DNA from: Winogradskya humida
GTDB taxonomy: Bacteria > Actinomycetota > Actinomycetes > Mycobacteriales > Micromonosporaceae
Length of the DNA stretch: 64,000 nt
Direction: 5' to 3'
Assembly (NCBI RefSeq): GCF_016862215.1
Contig: NZ_BOMN01000139.1
Span: forward strand, 1-64,000
Each line of letters begins with the position of its first letter. Position 1 is the stretch's first letter. Both the position numbers and the translations under genes were made by a program. Below the pieces are notes generated by a model. The model saw only the letters and a list, made by a program, of their open reading frames with translations, did not search any database and had not been told where the DNA came from. Below are positions 35,620 through 43,576 of the stretch, piece by piece.

Positions 35620-36404
35620 CGGACGGCGAGCCGCGTCCGCCGAGTAGATGAGCACGGTCTGGCCCTGGCTGCCGGGCAGCAGCATTGTCTCGTAGCTGAT
35701 CCGCATCTCGCCGGCCGATTCGTGGAAGAACCGCTTGACGCCGTGGGTGTGCTCGGACAGTTCGTATCCGGACCACAGCCGGGCGAATTCCGGCGAGCGC
35801 GCGGTGAGATCGTCGACCAGGGCGGTCAGCGCCGGGTCCGGCACGCCGGGCATCGCGGCCGCGCGCAGCACGGCGACCACCCCGGCGGCGATCTCGGGCC
35901 AGTCCAGGTAGACGATCCGGGCGCGCGGGTTGAGGAACATCCAGCGGGCGGTGTTGCGCTCGGTGGGTGGCATCGCGTCGAAGTCGTCGAGCAGGAGTTT
36001 GCCGGCGCGGTTGATGCCGAGGACCTCGAGGTGCGGGCCGTGGATGAGTGCCGGGGCCGGGTCGAGCGCGTGGATCATCGCCAGCAGCGCGGGCCGCACC
36101 TTGAGCGTGACGCCTGCCCGGCGGGGGAGTAGGCGGTGCCGGGGTGCAGCAGGGAGCGGAAATGCCTGCTCTGCAGGTCGTCGAGGCGCAGTGCCGCCTC
36201 GGCGACCTGGTCGGAGACGTTGCCGGCGCGGCCCTGCTCAAGCTTCACGTAGTAGTCGACGCTGACACCGGCGAGCTGCGCGACCTCTTCGCGCCGCAAG
36301 CCGCGCACCCGCCGCGTGACGTCTCCGTGCGGGAGGCCGGCCTCCTCCGGGGAGATGGCGGCGCGTCGTAAGGTGAGGAATTCGCGCAGGGGACCCGGGG
36401 CCAT
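35620..36404 (-). pseudogene. Frameshifted XRE-family regulator with MmyB-like ligand domain
   Basis: The N-terminal frame from ATG 36404 gives the HTH (LREFLTLRRAAISPEEAGLP, RREEVAQLAGVSVDYYVKLE) up to LLHPGTAYSPAG. The MmyB-like part then continues in another frame (VRPALLAMIHALDPAPALIH, ARWMFLNPRARIVYLDWPEI, HTHGVKRFFHES, ISYETMLLPGSQGQTVLIYS). The shift lies at about 36110-36130. The last 10 residues are also out of frame, where the SDR remnant begins. Such regulators commonly pair with SDR genes, so the two probably decayed together. One base lost or gained at 36120 would restore most of it, so sequencing error is possible for that shift only. Confidence 0.72.
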
Positions 36405-36444
36405 GCCTCGATGATCGCCTACCGGGGTGGGGGACAATGCTCGG

Positions 36445-37344
36445 ATGTTGCAGAGCTACGACGAGCGCAATGCCGACATCGTCTACTGGGTCAACGGGGT
36501 GCTGCGGCACCGGGACGAGCCGGGGTTGTCGCCGTTCGACTCGGTGGTGCAGGGTGGGGACGCCGTGTGGGAAGGGCTGCGGCTCTACCAGGGGTCGATC
36601 TTCGGGCTGACCGAGCATCTCGATCGGTTGCGCCGGTCCGCCACGGCGCTGAACTTCGCCGGGATCCCCGGCGATGCCGACATCTACGCGGCGGTGCGGG
36701 AGACGTTGCGGGCCAATGAGATGACTGACGGCGTACACATCCGATTGACCTTGACCCGGGGGGTGAAGGTCACCAGCGGGATGGATCCGCGGCTCAACCG
36801 GGCCGGGCCGACGCTGATCGTGCTCGCTGAGCACAAGGCGCCGGTCTACGACACGTCCGGGCTGAGTCTCGCGACGACGAGCGTGCGGCGTCCCGGGCCG
36901 GACGTCCTGGACCCGAAGATCCATCATGCCAACCTGCTGAACTCGATCCTCGCGAAGATCGAGGCGACGGTGGCCGGTGCCGACGACGCGCTGATGCTCG
37001 ACGGCCGCGGTTTTGTCGCCGAGACCAATGCCACGCATCTGTTCCGGGTCCGGGGCGGCGCTCTGGCCACGCCGAGCACCGCGGCCTGCCCCGAGGGCAT
37101 CACCCGGCAGACCGTCCTGGAGCTGGCGGCGGCGGCCGGCATCCCGGCCGTGGTCCGTGACATCTCCCTCACCGAGATGTACACCGCTGACGAGGTGTTC
37201 TGCACCGGCACGATGGGTGAGATCGCGGGCGTCACCACCATCGACGGCCGCGCGATCGGTTCCGGCAAGCCCGGCCCGATGACGGCGCGGATCGCCGAGC
37301 TCTACCAGTCGCATGCCCGCGCGAACGGTGTAGCAGTGCTATAG
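36445..37344 (+). CDS. Class IV aminotransferase (branched-chain/D-amino acid type)
   Basis: A 299-residue PLP-dependent aminotransferase of fold type IV. The PLP lysine is Lys158 in LDPKIHHANLLNS, and Glu193 in GFVAETNATHLF contacts the cofactor. VWEGLRLYQGSIFGLTEHLD and CPEGITRQTVLELA are family blocks. It resembles BCAT-like proteins, but specificity between branched-chain, D-amino acid and aminodeoxychorismate substrates cannot be set by eye. ATG 36445 may be leaderless, with GACAAT ending 6 bp upstream. Its stop is shared in a palindrome with the convergent sulfotransferase-like gene. Confidence 0.88.
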   Translation: MLQSYDERNADIVYWVNGVLRHRDEPGLSPFDSVVQGGDAVWEGLRLYQGSIFGLTEHLDRLRRSATALNFAGIPGDADIYAAVRETLRANEMTDGVHIRLTLTRGVKVTSGMDPRLNRAGPTLIVLAEHKAPVYDTSGLSLATTSVRRPGPDVLDPKIHHANLLNSILAKIEATVAGADDALMLDGRGFVAETNATHLFRVRGGALATPSTAACPEGITRQTVLELAAAAGIPAVVRDISLTEMYTADEVFCTGTMGEIAGVTTIDGRAIGSGKPGPMTARIAELYQSHARANGVAVL

Positions 37345-38043
37345 GCGGTGGGCGGCCAGTTCCTCGTAGTAGGGGCGGGCCGCGTCGGCGAGCGGGCGCA
37401 GGTGTTCCGGGATGTCGGCCGGGCCCGGGGTGTGCGCCGTGAAGCCGGTGGACGCCTCGACGGCCGCATACCAGTACGGCGCCCAGACGCCGTCGGTGTC
37501 GCGGGGCCCCGCCGGCCACCGCAGCATGGCCGGGTCGAAGCCGATCCCGAGCGCCTCGCAGAGCCGGCCCAGCACGGCCGGCGGGTCGGCGAGCAGGTCG
37601 GCGGCGTCCACGACCGGGCCGCCGTACGCGCGGAAGATCTCGGCCTGTTGCGGGTAGCCGAGGTCCTCCAGGGTGGGTTCGCCGCGCACCCGGGCGTACG
37701 ACGCGACGACCTGGGCCGGGTCACGCAGCAAAAACGCGTGGGTCAGGCCGTCCAGCCAGGAACGGCCGATGTCCGGCAGCAGGTGGTGGGCCATGTGTTT
37801 CTGGTAGAACACGGCGGCGCCGTCCGGTGCCGGGCCGGTGAGCTGGGCGGCCACGTCCTGCCAGCGGTTCGGCTGGCTCGCCAGCACGGCGTCGCGGCCG
37901 GGGTGGTCGAGCCCGGTGGCGGCCAGGTAGTGGGCGTAGAGCGGCTCGTCGCAGACGGCGGTGTCGGTCCGGGACCCGAAGCTGCGCAGCATGGCCGTGG
38001 AGATGTTGCGGGGCCCGGACCACATTGCCACCCGTGTCGTCAT
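37339..38043 (-). CDS. Sulfotransferase-like P-loop protein
   Basis: A 234-residue protein with the sulfotransferase-type P-loop near the N-terminus (MWSGPRNISTAMLRSFGSRT, residues 7-26) and the second conserved region HAFLLRDPAQVVASYARVRG (about 102-121). True activity with PAPS is unproven. This branch is known to occur next to, or in plants fused to, branched-chain aminotransferase-like proteins, and that is the neighbour here, which supports a shared pathway. The two stop codons lie within CTATAG at 37339-37344. Confidence 0.82.
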   Translation of the reverse strand: MTTRVAMWSGPRNISTAMLRSFGSRTDTAVCDEPLYAHYLAATGLDHPGRDAVLASQPNRWQDVAAQLTGPAPDGAAVFYQKHMAHHLLPDIGRSWLDGLTHAFLLRDPAQVVASYARVRGEPTLEDLGYPQQAEIFRAYGGPVVDAADLLADPPAVLGRLCEALGIGFDPAMLRWPAGPRDTDGVWAPYWYAAVEASTGFTAHTPGPADIPEHLRPLADAARPYYEELAAHRL

Positions 38044-38073
38044 GGCTCCATGATCACACCGGTGGGCGCGCTT

Positions 38074-38898
38074 TTACGCGTACGTGTAGAACGGTTTGTG
38101 ATCGATGAGTTCGCTCGGTTTTCTCGTCTTCCACGGCGGCATCGGATCGTTGAGTGCGATGACGTTCTTCGTGGTGGCCGCGGGCAGATAGCCGTATCCC
38201 GGGTGTTTCGCCTGCCAGTCGGCCCAGAGCTTGTCGATGTAGCAGTGGTGCAGCCAGAACACCGGGTCGTTGGGGGAGTCCCCGCCGGTCATCGTGCCGC
38301 CCACCCAGTCGTGGACGCGGTTGTGCAGGTCGGCCCCGGACCAGCCCTCCAGCCTGTTGCGGAAACCGGTCGCCGAGGAGCTGTTGTACGGCGCGGCGTC
38401 GTACGGCACCAGCCCCAGCACCAGGTTGACCTCGTCGATGGTCGGCAGGCTGGTCGCGTCCACGCCCATGACCCGGCGCAGGAACGGGCGGCTGTCGATG
38501 CGTTCGTTCAGCGGCCAGTTCTGTTTCGAGTAGGCGAACGGCCCGTTGGGCACCTCGCGGTCCCCGCCCTGCCCGTCGCCACCCATGAAGTCCGGCGTGA
38601 ACGGCGGGGCGTTCTTCGCGCGCGACGCGGTCCAGTTCCAGTACGGCAGCGACACGTTCTTGTTGATCGCCTGCAGCGCCTGCTCGAACATCAGCAGGAA
38701 CTGCCGGTGCCAGGGCAGGAACGACGGGGCACGGTGCGCCACCCGGGGCCCGTTGTCCTGATCGAGGCCCATGTATTCGAGGTGGGTCTTCACGAACGGG
38801 TCATAGAGGCCCTTCTTCTTGAGCGTGATGACCGCGTCGGTGAACGCCTTGCGCTGGGCGTAGGTGAGCACTTTCTGATCCTGGCGCACTGTTGCCAT
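38074..38898 (-). CDS. melC2: Tyrosinase (MelC2 type)
   Basis: A 274-residue type 3 copper oxidase that hydroxylates monophenols and oxidises diphenols, leading to melanin. CuA ligands: His39 (KTHLEYMG), His55 and His64 (VAHRAPSFLPWHRQFL). CuB ligands: His192 and His196 (DLHNRVHDWVGG) and His218 (DPVFWLHHCYIDKLW). Length and spacing match Streptomyces MelC2. It has no signal peptide and would be exported bound to MelC1, as in Streptomyces. It follows melC1 by 12 bp in the same operon. Confidence 0.95.
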   Translation of the reverse strand: MATVRQDQKVLTYAQRKAFTDAVITLKKKGLYDPFVKTHLEYMGLDQDNGPRVAHRAPSFLPWHRQFLLMFEQALQAINKNVSLPYWNWTASRAKNAPPFTPDFMGGDGQGGDREVPNGPFAYSKQNWPLNERIDSRPFLRRVMGVDATSLPTIDEVNLVLGLVPYDAAPYNSSSATGFRNRLEGWSGADLHNRVHDWVGGTMTGGDSPNDPVFWLHHCYIDKLWADWQAKHPGYGYLPAATTKNVIALNDPMPPWKTRKPSELIDHKPFYTYA

Positions 38899-38910
38899 GA
38901 GTCGCCCCCG

Positions 38911-39288
38911 TCACTTGTGCCGGTGCGTGCGCATCGGCATCAGGTCGGCCTTGCCGAGCGAGTCGACCGCGGCTCGCGAGGCGGCCCGCAGCGTCGTGAA
39001 CCTGCGGTAATGGTTGGTGACCGTCGTGAATGTGCCGTCCGCGTTGGACATCACGTGCAGTGGCAGGTCGTCGATGAGGACCAGGTCGTCCGGCAGGGCC
39101 TGACCGGGCAGCAGCTTGGCCGGTTTCCGGATCGTTATCAGTCGCCCCCGGTAGGTCTCCCGCGTCTCGGCGGGGGCGGCCCGGCGGGCGTCGGCGCCGC
39201 GGCTGAACACCTGCCCCGCGCCGATGGACGCGGCGACCACCGCACCCGCCGTCATCCGCAGCGCGCCGCGCCGGCTCATTCCTTTCAT
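38911..39288 (-). CDS. melC1: Tyrosinase copper chaperone MelC1
   Basis: A 125-residue Tat-exported helper protein. SRRGALRMTAGAVVAASIGA (about residues 4-23) is a twin-arginine signal. The mature part has YRGRLITIRK, LVLIDDLPLHVMSNADGTFT and VTNHYRRFTTLRAASRAAVD, typical of MelC1, which loads copper into MelC2 and carries it out. ATG 39288 opens a normal signal; 39279 is an alternative start and the frame stays open to 39345. First gene of the mel operon. Confidence 0.93.
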   Translation of the reverse strand: MKGMSRRGALRMTAGAVVAASIGAGQVFSRGADARRAAPAETRETYRGRLITIRKPAKLLPGQALPDDLVLIDDLPLHVMSNADGTFTTVTNHYRRFTTLRAASRAAVDSLGKADLMPMRTHRHK

Positions 39289-39541
39289 GGATATGTATCC
39301 CTTCGCTAATGGCCGGAAATTGTCCTGCGAGATCCACGATGACATGACCCGCCGTTTGGTTGCGGGTGATGTGCGTTGTTCCCACTTGCGGGAGTGCTAA
39401 TTCCCCGTGCGGGTGAAGAGGCTGGCCGTTTGGCCCACCCCGGTGGTGTCAGGATCAGTGGAAATTATCCGGAAAGGTGTATGCGGCGCTGGTGCGCCGT
39501 GTTGAGTCCGAGGCGGTGAATACCTCTACACAGGAGGAACA

Positions 39542-40354
39542 GTGTTCGTCTCCGTCGTGATCCCCGCCCTCAATGAACGCGAGAACATATCGCGGACGAT
39601 CGGCTCCATCCCCGTCGAGAAACTGCGGGTCGCAGGGCATGAGACCGAGATCGTCATCGTGGACAACGGGTCCACCGACGGCACCGGGGAATTGGCCCGG
39701 CAGCTCGGCGCGAAGGTTGTCGTGCAGCCGGTCCGCGGTTATGGCAACGCGTACAAGGCGGGCTTCGCGAATTGTTCGGGGGAGATCATCGCCACCGGCG
39801 ACGCCGACCTCACCTATCCATTCGAAATTCTGCCCGAGGTCATCGACAACCTGGCTGCCGAAGATATCGACTTTCTTAGCACGAATCGTCTCGGCGACCT
39901 TCTCCCGGGTGCGATGACGCGGAGCCACGTCTGGGGCAACAAATGCCTGTCCGGCATTGCCCGGCAGCTGTTCCGGGTGCCGTTCGCCGATTCGCAATCG
40001 GGTATGTGGGTCTTCCGCCGCAAGGTCTGGAACGGGCTGCGGATGCGCTCCGGCGGCATGGGGTTCTCGCAGGAGCTGAAGATCGAGGCGTTCCGGCACG
40101 GCTTCAAGTGCGCGGAGATCCCGATCGTCTACCGCCCGCGTGGCGGCGAGACGAAGATCCGTACCGTCGCCGACGGCATGCGCAACCTGGCGGAGATGCT
40201 CGCGGTGCGGGCCCGGCCGGTGGCCCCGCTCACCCAGAACAGCTATGTGGCGCTGCCGAGCTGGTCCGATCTGCCGTCCGCGCGGGAGCCCGAGCGGGCC
40301 CCGGTGCCGTCGTGCACCTGCGCCGCCGGCGCGGTCGCGAACCCGGCCTGGTAG
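39542..40354 (+). CDS. Family 2 glycosyltransferase (dolichyl-phosphate-type), first gene of polysaccharide operon
   Basis: A 270-residue inverting GT-A enzyme. FVSVVIPALNERENISRTIG opens it, VDNGSTDGTGE binds the nucleotide and TGDADLTYPFE holds the DxD metal site (about residue 83). GMGFSQELKIEAFRHGFKCA and RPRGGETKIRT resemble Alg5/DPM1-like transferases. There is no C-terminal membrane helix. GTG 39542 follows a strong AGGAGGAACA site. The donor and acceptor are unknown. Seven co-directional genes follow with 8 bp gaps or overlaps, so it heads an operon. The 253-bp gap upstream is shared with melC1. Confidence 0.87.
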   Translation: MFVSVVIPALNERENISRTIGSIPVEKLRVAGHETEIVIVDNGSTDGTGELARQLGAKVVVQPVRGYGNAYKAGFANCSGEIIATGDADLTYPFEILPEVIDNLAAEDIDFLSTNRLGDLLPGAMTRSHVWGNKCLSGIARQLFRVPFADSQSGMWVFRRKVWNGLRMRSGGMGFSQELKIEAFRHGFKCAEIPIVYRPRGGETKIRTVADGMRNLAEMLAVRARPVAPLTQNSYVALPSWSDLPSAREPERAPVPSCTCAAGAVANPAW

Positions 40355-40361
40355 CCGCGAG

Positions 40362-41528
40362 ATGGACGTCCTGATCGTCTCCAGCTACTTCCCGCCACAC
40401 GTCGGCGGTGTCGAGGTGGTGGCGCAGCAGCAGGCACGCAGCCTGGCGGAGGCCGGTCACACGGTCGTGGTCGCCACGTCGCAGACCGGGGGTGCGCCCG
40501 GCCGGGAGCGCCAGGCGGGCTACGACGTCGTCCGGCTGCCGGTGAGCAACGTGCTGGACCGGCGTACCGGGGTGCCGTTCCCGTTGATCGGGCCGGCGTT
40601 CCTGCGCGGCCTCAAGGATCTGGTCGCCAGGTGCGACGTGGTGCACGTGCACGACGTGCTGTACCCGCCGCCGCAAGCCGCGGCCTGGTTCGCGCGGCGG
40701 GCCGGGAAGCCGATGTACGTCACCCAGCACATCGAAGGCGTGCACCACCCGAACCCGCTGGTGCTGGCCGCCGCCCGGTTGTCCGCGCGGGTGGCCGGCG
40801 GTTACCTCTGGCGTCACGCCCGCCGGGTCGTCGCACCGAGCGCGCTCGTCGCCGACTACCTGCGGGCCCGGGGGGTTCCCGCGGACAAGGTGGTCGCCGC
40901 GCCGAACGGCATCGACACGGCGGCGTTCGCTCCGGGGTCGGCGGGGCTGCGCGGCGGGGAGGTACGCGACCGGCTGGGCCTGCCGAGCGGGCGACCGATC
41001 GCGTTGTTCGCGGGCCGGATGGTGCCGCGCAAGGGTTTCGAGCAGCTCATCGCGGCGGCCGACGACGCGTACGACATCGTCCTCGCCGGCACCGGGCACC
41101 CGGGGCCGCTGCCCGCCGGGGTCCACTGGGTCGGGCCGGTGTCCCGCGCCGACCTGGCGGTGCTGTACCGCCTCGCCGACGTGTTCGTGCTGCCGTCGGT
41201 CGGGGACCTGTTCCCGCTGGTCGTGCAGGAGGCGATGGCGTGCGGCCTGCCGATCGTGACGACCGACGACGAGCGCTATGACGCGTACGGCGTGGACCGC
41301 CGCCTGTTCAGCCTGGTCGCGCCCGAACCGGAGGCGCTGCGCCGGGCGATCCGCGCCGTGGTCGCCGACGCCGGGCTCAGGCGCCGGATGGGCGAGCATT
41401 CGCGGCGTCTCGCGGTGCGGCACTTCGACTGGCGCGTCAACCAGCGGCTCCTGGTGAGCCTGTACGACCGCGACGTCCCCGGAGAACAGAGGGAGGAGAG
41501 CGCATGCCCATCAGTGTCGTCGTTCTGA
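40362..41528 (+). CDS. Family 4 glycosyltransferase
   Basis: A 388-residue retaining GT-B enzyme. The N-terminal domain opens MDVLIVSSYFPPHVGGVEVV. The linker VVAAPNGIDTAAFAPG and the donor-binding domain (ALFAGRMVPRKGFEQLIAAA, DVFVLPSVGDLFPLVVQEAM with the E-x7-E region) are typical of GT4. The sugar is not readable. It begins 7 bp after the first operon gene, and its last 25 bp overlap the next gene. Confidence 0.9.
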   Translation: MDVLIVSSYFPPHVGGVEVVAQQQARSLAEAGHTVVVATSQTGGAPGRERQAGYDVVRLPVSNVLDRRTGVPFPLIGPAFLRGLKDLVARCDVVHVHDVLYPPPQAAAWFARRAGKPMYVTQHIEGVHHPNPLVLAAARLSARVAGGYLWRHARRVVAPSALVADYLRARGVPADKVVAAPNGIDTAAFAPGSAGLRGGEVRDRLGLPSGRPIALFAGRMVPRKGFEQLIAAADDAYDIVLAGTGHPGPLPAGVHWVGPVSRADLAVLYRLADVFVLPSVGDLFPLVVQEAMACGLPIVTTDDERYDAYGVDRRLFSLVAPEPEALRRAIRAVVADAGLRRRMGEHSRRLAVRHFDWRVNQRLLVSLYDRDVPGEQREESACPSVSSF

Positions 41529-42466
41529 CCTACGACAGCGCCCGGACCATCGACCGGTGCCTCGACTCGCTCGCGGGCCAGCGTCTCGAACCCGCGGAGA
41601 TCATCGTCGTGGATGACGACTCCACCGACGGTACGCTCGCCGCGGTCGAGGAGTTCCGGGCGCGCAGCATCGTGCCGGTCCGCGTGCTGCGCAACGGCAG
41701 CCACAACATCTCCCGCGGCCGCAACCTCGGGATGGCGGCGGCGCGTACCCGCCTCGTCGCGTTCCTCGACTCCGACGCCTGGGCCGACGACGGGTGGACC
41801 AGCGAACTCGTCGATGCCTTTCGCGGTGACCCCGGCGTGGCAGTGGTAGGCGGCGGTGTCGAGACGGCGCACGCGTCGGCGTTCGCGGAGGCGATCGCGG
41901 TCAACGACGCCACCATCCGGCGGCTCGCGACCTCCGGGGTGCTGCTGATCGCCGGCTGCAACATGGCCGTGCACCTGGACCGTCTCGACGGCGAGGTGTT
42001 CGACGAGCGGTGGGTGCACGCCGAGGACATCGAGTTCGTCGACCGGGTCAAGCAGCGGCACGGCTGGCGCATCGTGCCCGCCGCGGTGGTCCGGCACGAG
42101 AGCCGGGCCACCCCGCGCGGCTACCTGCGGCAGATGTACCGCTACGCGATCTGGCGGGTCCGGTATGCCGCCCACACCCGCACCGCCCGCGCGATCGACT
42201 ACGTGCCCACCGCCGTCATGCTCGCCGCGGTGCTCGCCGCTGTGCTGGTGTCGCCGTGGCTGCTGCTGACCGTGCCGGGCCTCGCGGTCGCCGAGACGCT
42301 GTTCGTCGTCGGGTACTGCCGGCCCCGCCCGGTGCTGTGGCCGTTGATGCTGCTCGGCTGGCTGGTGAAGAACACCGGCTGGGGTCTCGGCGTGCTCGTC
42401 GCCCTGACCCAGCAGTCGACCGCCCGCTCCGGGGTGCCGGCCCGCCGCCCGAGCACGGCGGGCTGA
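41504..42466 (+). CDS. Membrane-attached family 2 glycosyltransferase
   Basis: A 320-residue GT-A enzyme: ISVVVLTYDSARTIDRCLDS, IIVVDDDSTDGT, AFLDSDAWADDGWTSEL (DSD metal site), ERWVHAEDIEFVDRVKQR (ED acid motif). Two or three membrane helices follow from about residue 230 (AVMLAAVLAAVLVSPWLLLT). It would act at the inner face of the membrane on a lipid-linked intermediate. GGGAGGAGAGC precedes ATG 41504, inside the preceding gene. Confidence 0.88.
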   Translation: MPISVVVLTYDSARTIDRCLDSLAGQRLEPAEIIVVDDDSTDGTLAAVEEFRARSIVPVRVLRNGSHNISRGRNLGMAAARTRLVAFLDSDAWADDGWTSELVDAFRGDPGVAVVGGGVETAHASAFAEAIAVNDATIRRLATSGVLLIAGCNMAVHLDRLDGEVFDERWVHAEDIEFVDRVKQRHGWRIVPAAVVRHESRATPRGYLRQMYRYAIWRVRYAAHTRTARAIDYVPTAVMLAAVLAAVLVSPWLLLTVPGLAVAETLFVVGYCRPRPVLWPLMLLGWLVKNTGWGLGVLVALTQQSTARSGVPARRPSTAG

Positions 42467-42469
42467 GGC

Positions 42470-43576
42470 ATGGAGATCCTCCAGGTCGCCACATTCTACC
42501 CCCCGCACCTCGGCGGCGAGGAACTCGTCGCGCAGCAGCTCGCCGGGATGCAGGCGCACCGGCACGACGTCACCGTCTACGCGTCACGGGTCGGTGCCGC
42601 CGGCGCGCCCCGGCGGGAGCAGCACGGCCGGTTGCGGGTCGTCCGCGACGGCGCCCGCAGTCTCGGGAACACGCCGGTCACCCCGCGGCTGCTGAGCCGG
42701 CTGATCCGGCACCGGCCGCGGCCCGACATCGTGCACGTGCACGCGGGGCTGGCGATGACGCCGGAGATCGTGCGGCTCGCGTCGTGGCTGCGCGGGATCC
42801 CGTACGTCGTGCATCTGCACCTGATGGTCCGCCCGTCGAGCCGCGCCGGAGCCCTGCTGCTCCCGGTGTACCAGCGGGTCTTCTACGCCGGGTTCCTGCG
42901 GCACGCCGCCCGCGTCATCTGCCTGACCGAGGCGATGCGCCAGGTGGCGATCACGACGTTCGGGCTGCGCCCGGAGCGGGTGGTGGTGGTGCCCAACGGC
43001 GTGGACATCGACGTGTTCGGCTCGGTGGCACCGCAGCGCCGGGCGGAGCGCGAGCTGCTGTTCGTCGGGCGGCTGACCGCGCAGAAGAACGTCGGGCTGC
43101 TCGTCGAGGTGATGGCGGCGCTCCCGCCGGACGTGTGCCTGCGCATCGTCGGCGACGGGGAGCTGCGGGAGGTGCTCGAGCGCCGGGTCGCGGCGCTGGG
43201 GCTGGCCAACGTCCGCTTCGAGGGGCGGCTGAGCCCGGACCAGCTGTCCCCGCTCTATCAGCGGGCGACCGCGGTGCTGATGCCGTCGACCCACGAGGGG
43301 CTGCCGCTGGTGCTGCTCGAGGCGATGGCCGCGGGCGCGCCGGTGGTCTGCTCGGCGCTGCCGGAGCTCGTCGAGGCCGGTGGTGACGCGGTGGTCGCGG
43401 TGGCTCCGCTCACCCCCGGGAAGCTGGCCGCCGTCCTGCTCGACCTGCTCGGCGATCCGGCCCGCCGGGAAAGGCTTTCGCATGCGGCCCGTACGCGCGC
43501 CGCCGGCTACGGCTGGACCGAGGTAGCGGCCCGGGTCGACGCGGTCTATGCCCAGATCACGGCGGAGCGCCGATGA
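42470..43576 (+). CDS. Family 4 glycosyltransferase
   Basis: A 368-residue GT-B enzyme with the same opening as its neighbour two genes upstream (EILQVATFYPPHLGGEELVA). VVVPNGVDIDVFG, ELLFVGRLTAQKNVGLLVEV and ATAVLMPSTHEGLPLVLLEA follow. The two GT4 genes of the operon look like distant paralogues. It starts 3 bp after the GT2 gene and overlaps the next gene by 4 bp (ATGA). Confidence 0.9.
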   Translation: MEILQVATFYPPHLGGEELVAQQLAGMQAHRHDVTVYASRVGAAGAPRREQHGRLRVVRDGARSLGNTPVTPRLLSRLIRHRPRPDIVHVHAGLAMTPEIVRLASWLRGIPYVVHLHLMVRPSSRAGALLLPVYQRVFYAGFLRHAARVICLTEAMRQVAITTFGLRPERVVVVPNGVDIDVFGSVAPQRRAERELLFVGRLTAQKNVGLLVEVMAALPPDVCLRIVGDGELREVLERRVAALGLANVRFEGRLSPDQLSPLYQRATAVLMPSTHEGLPLVLLEAMAAGAPVVCSALPELVEAGGDAVVAVAPLTPGKLAAVLLDLLGDPARRERLSHAARTRAAGYGWTEVAARVDAVYAQITAERR

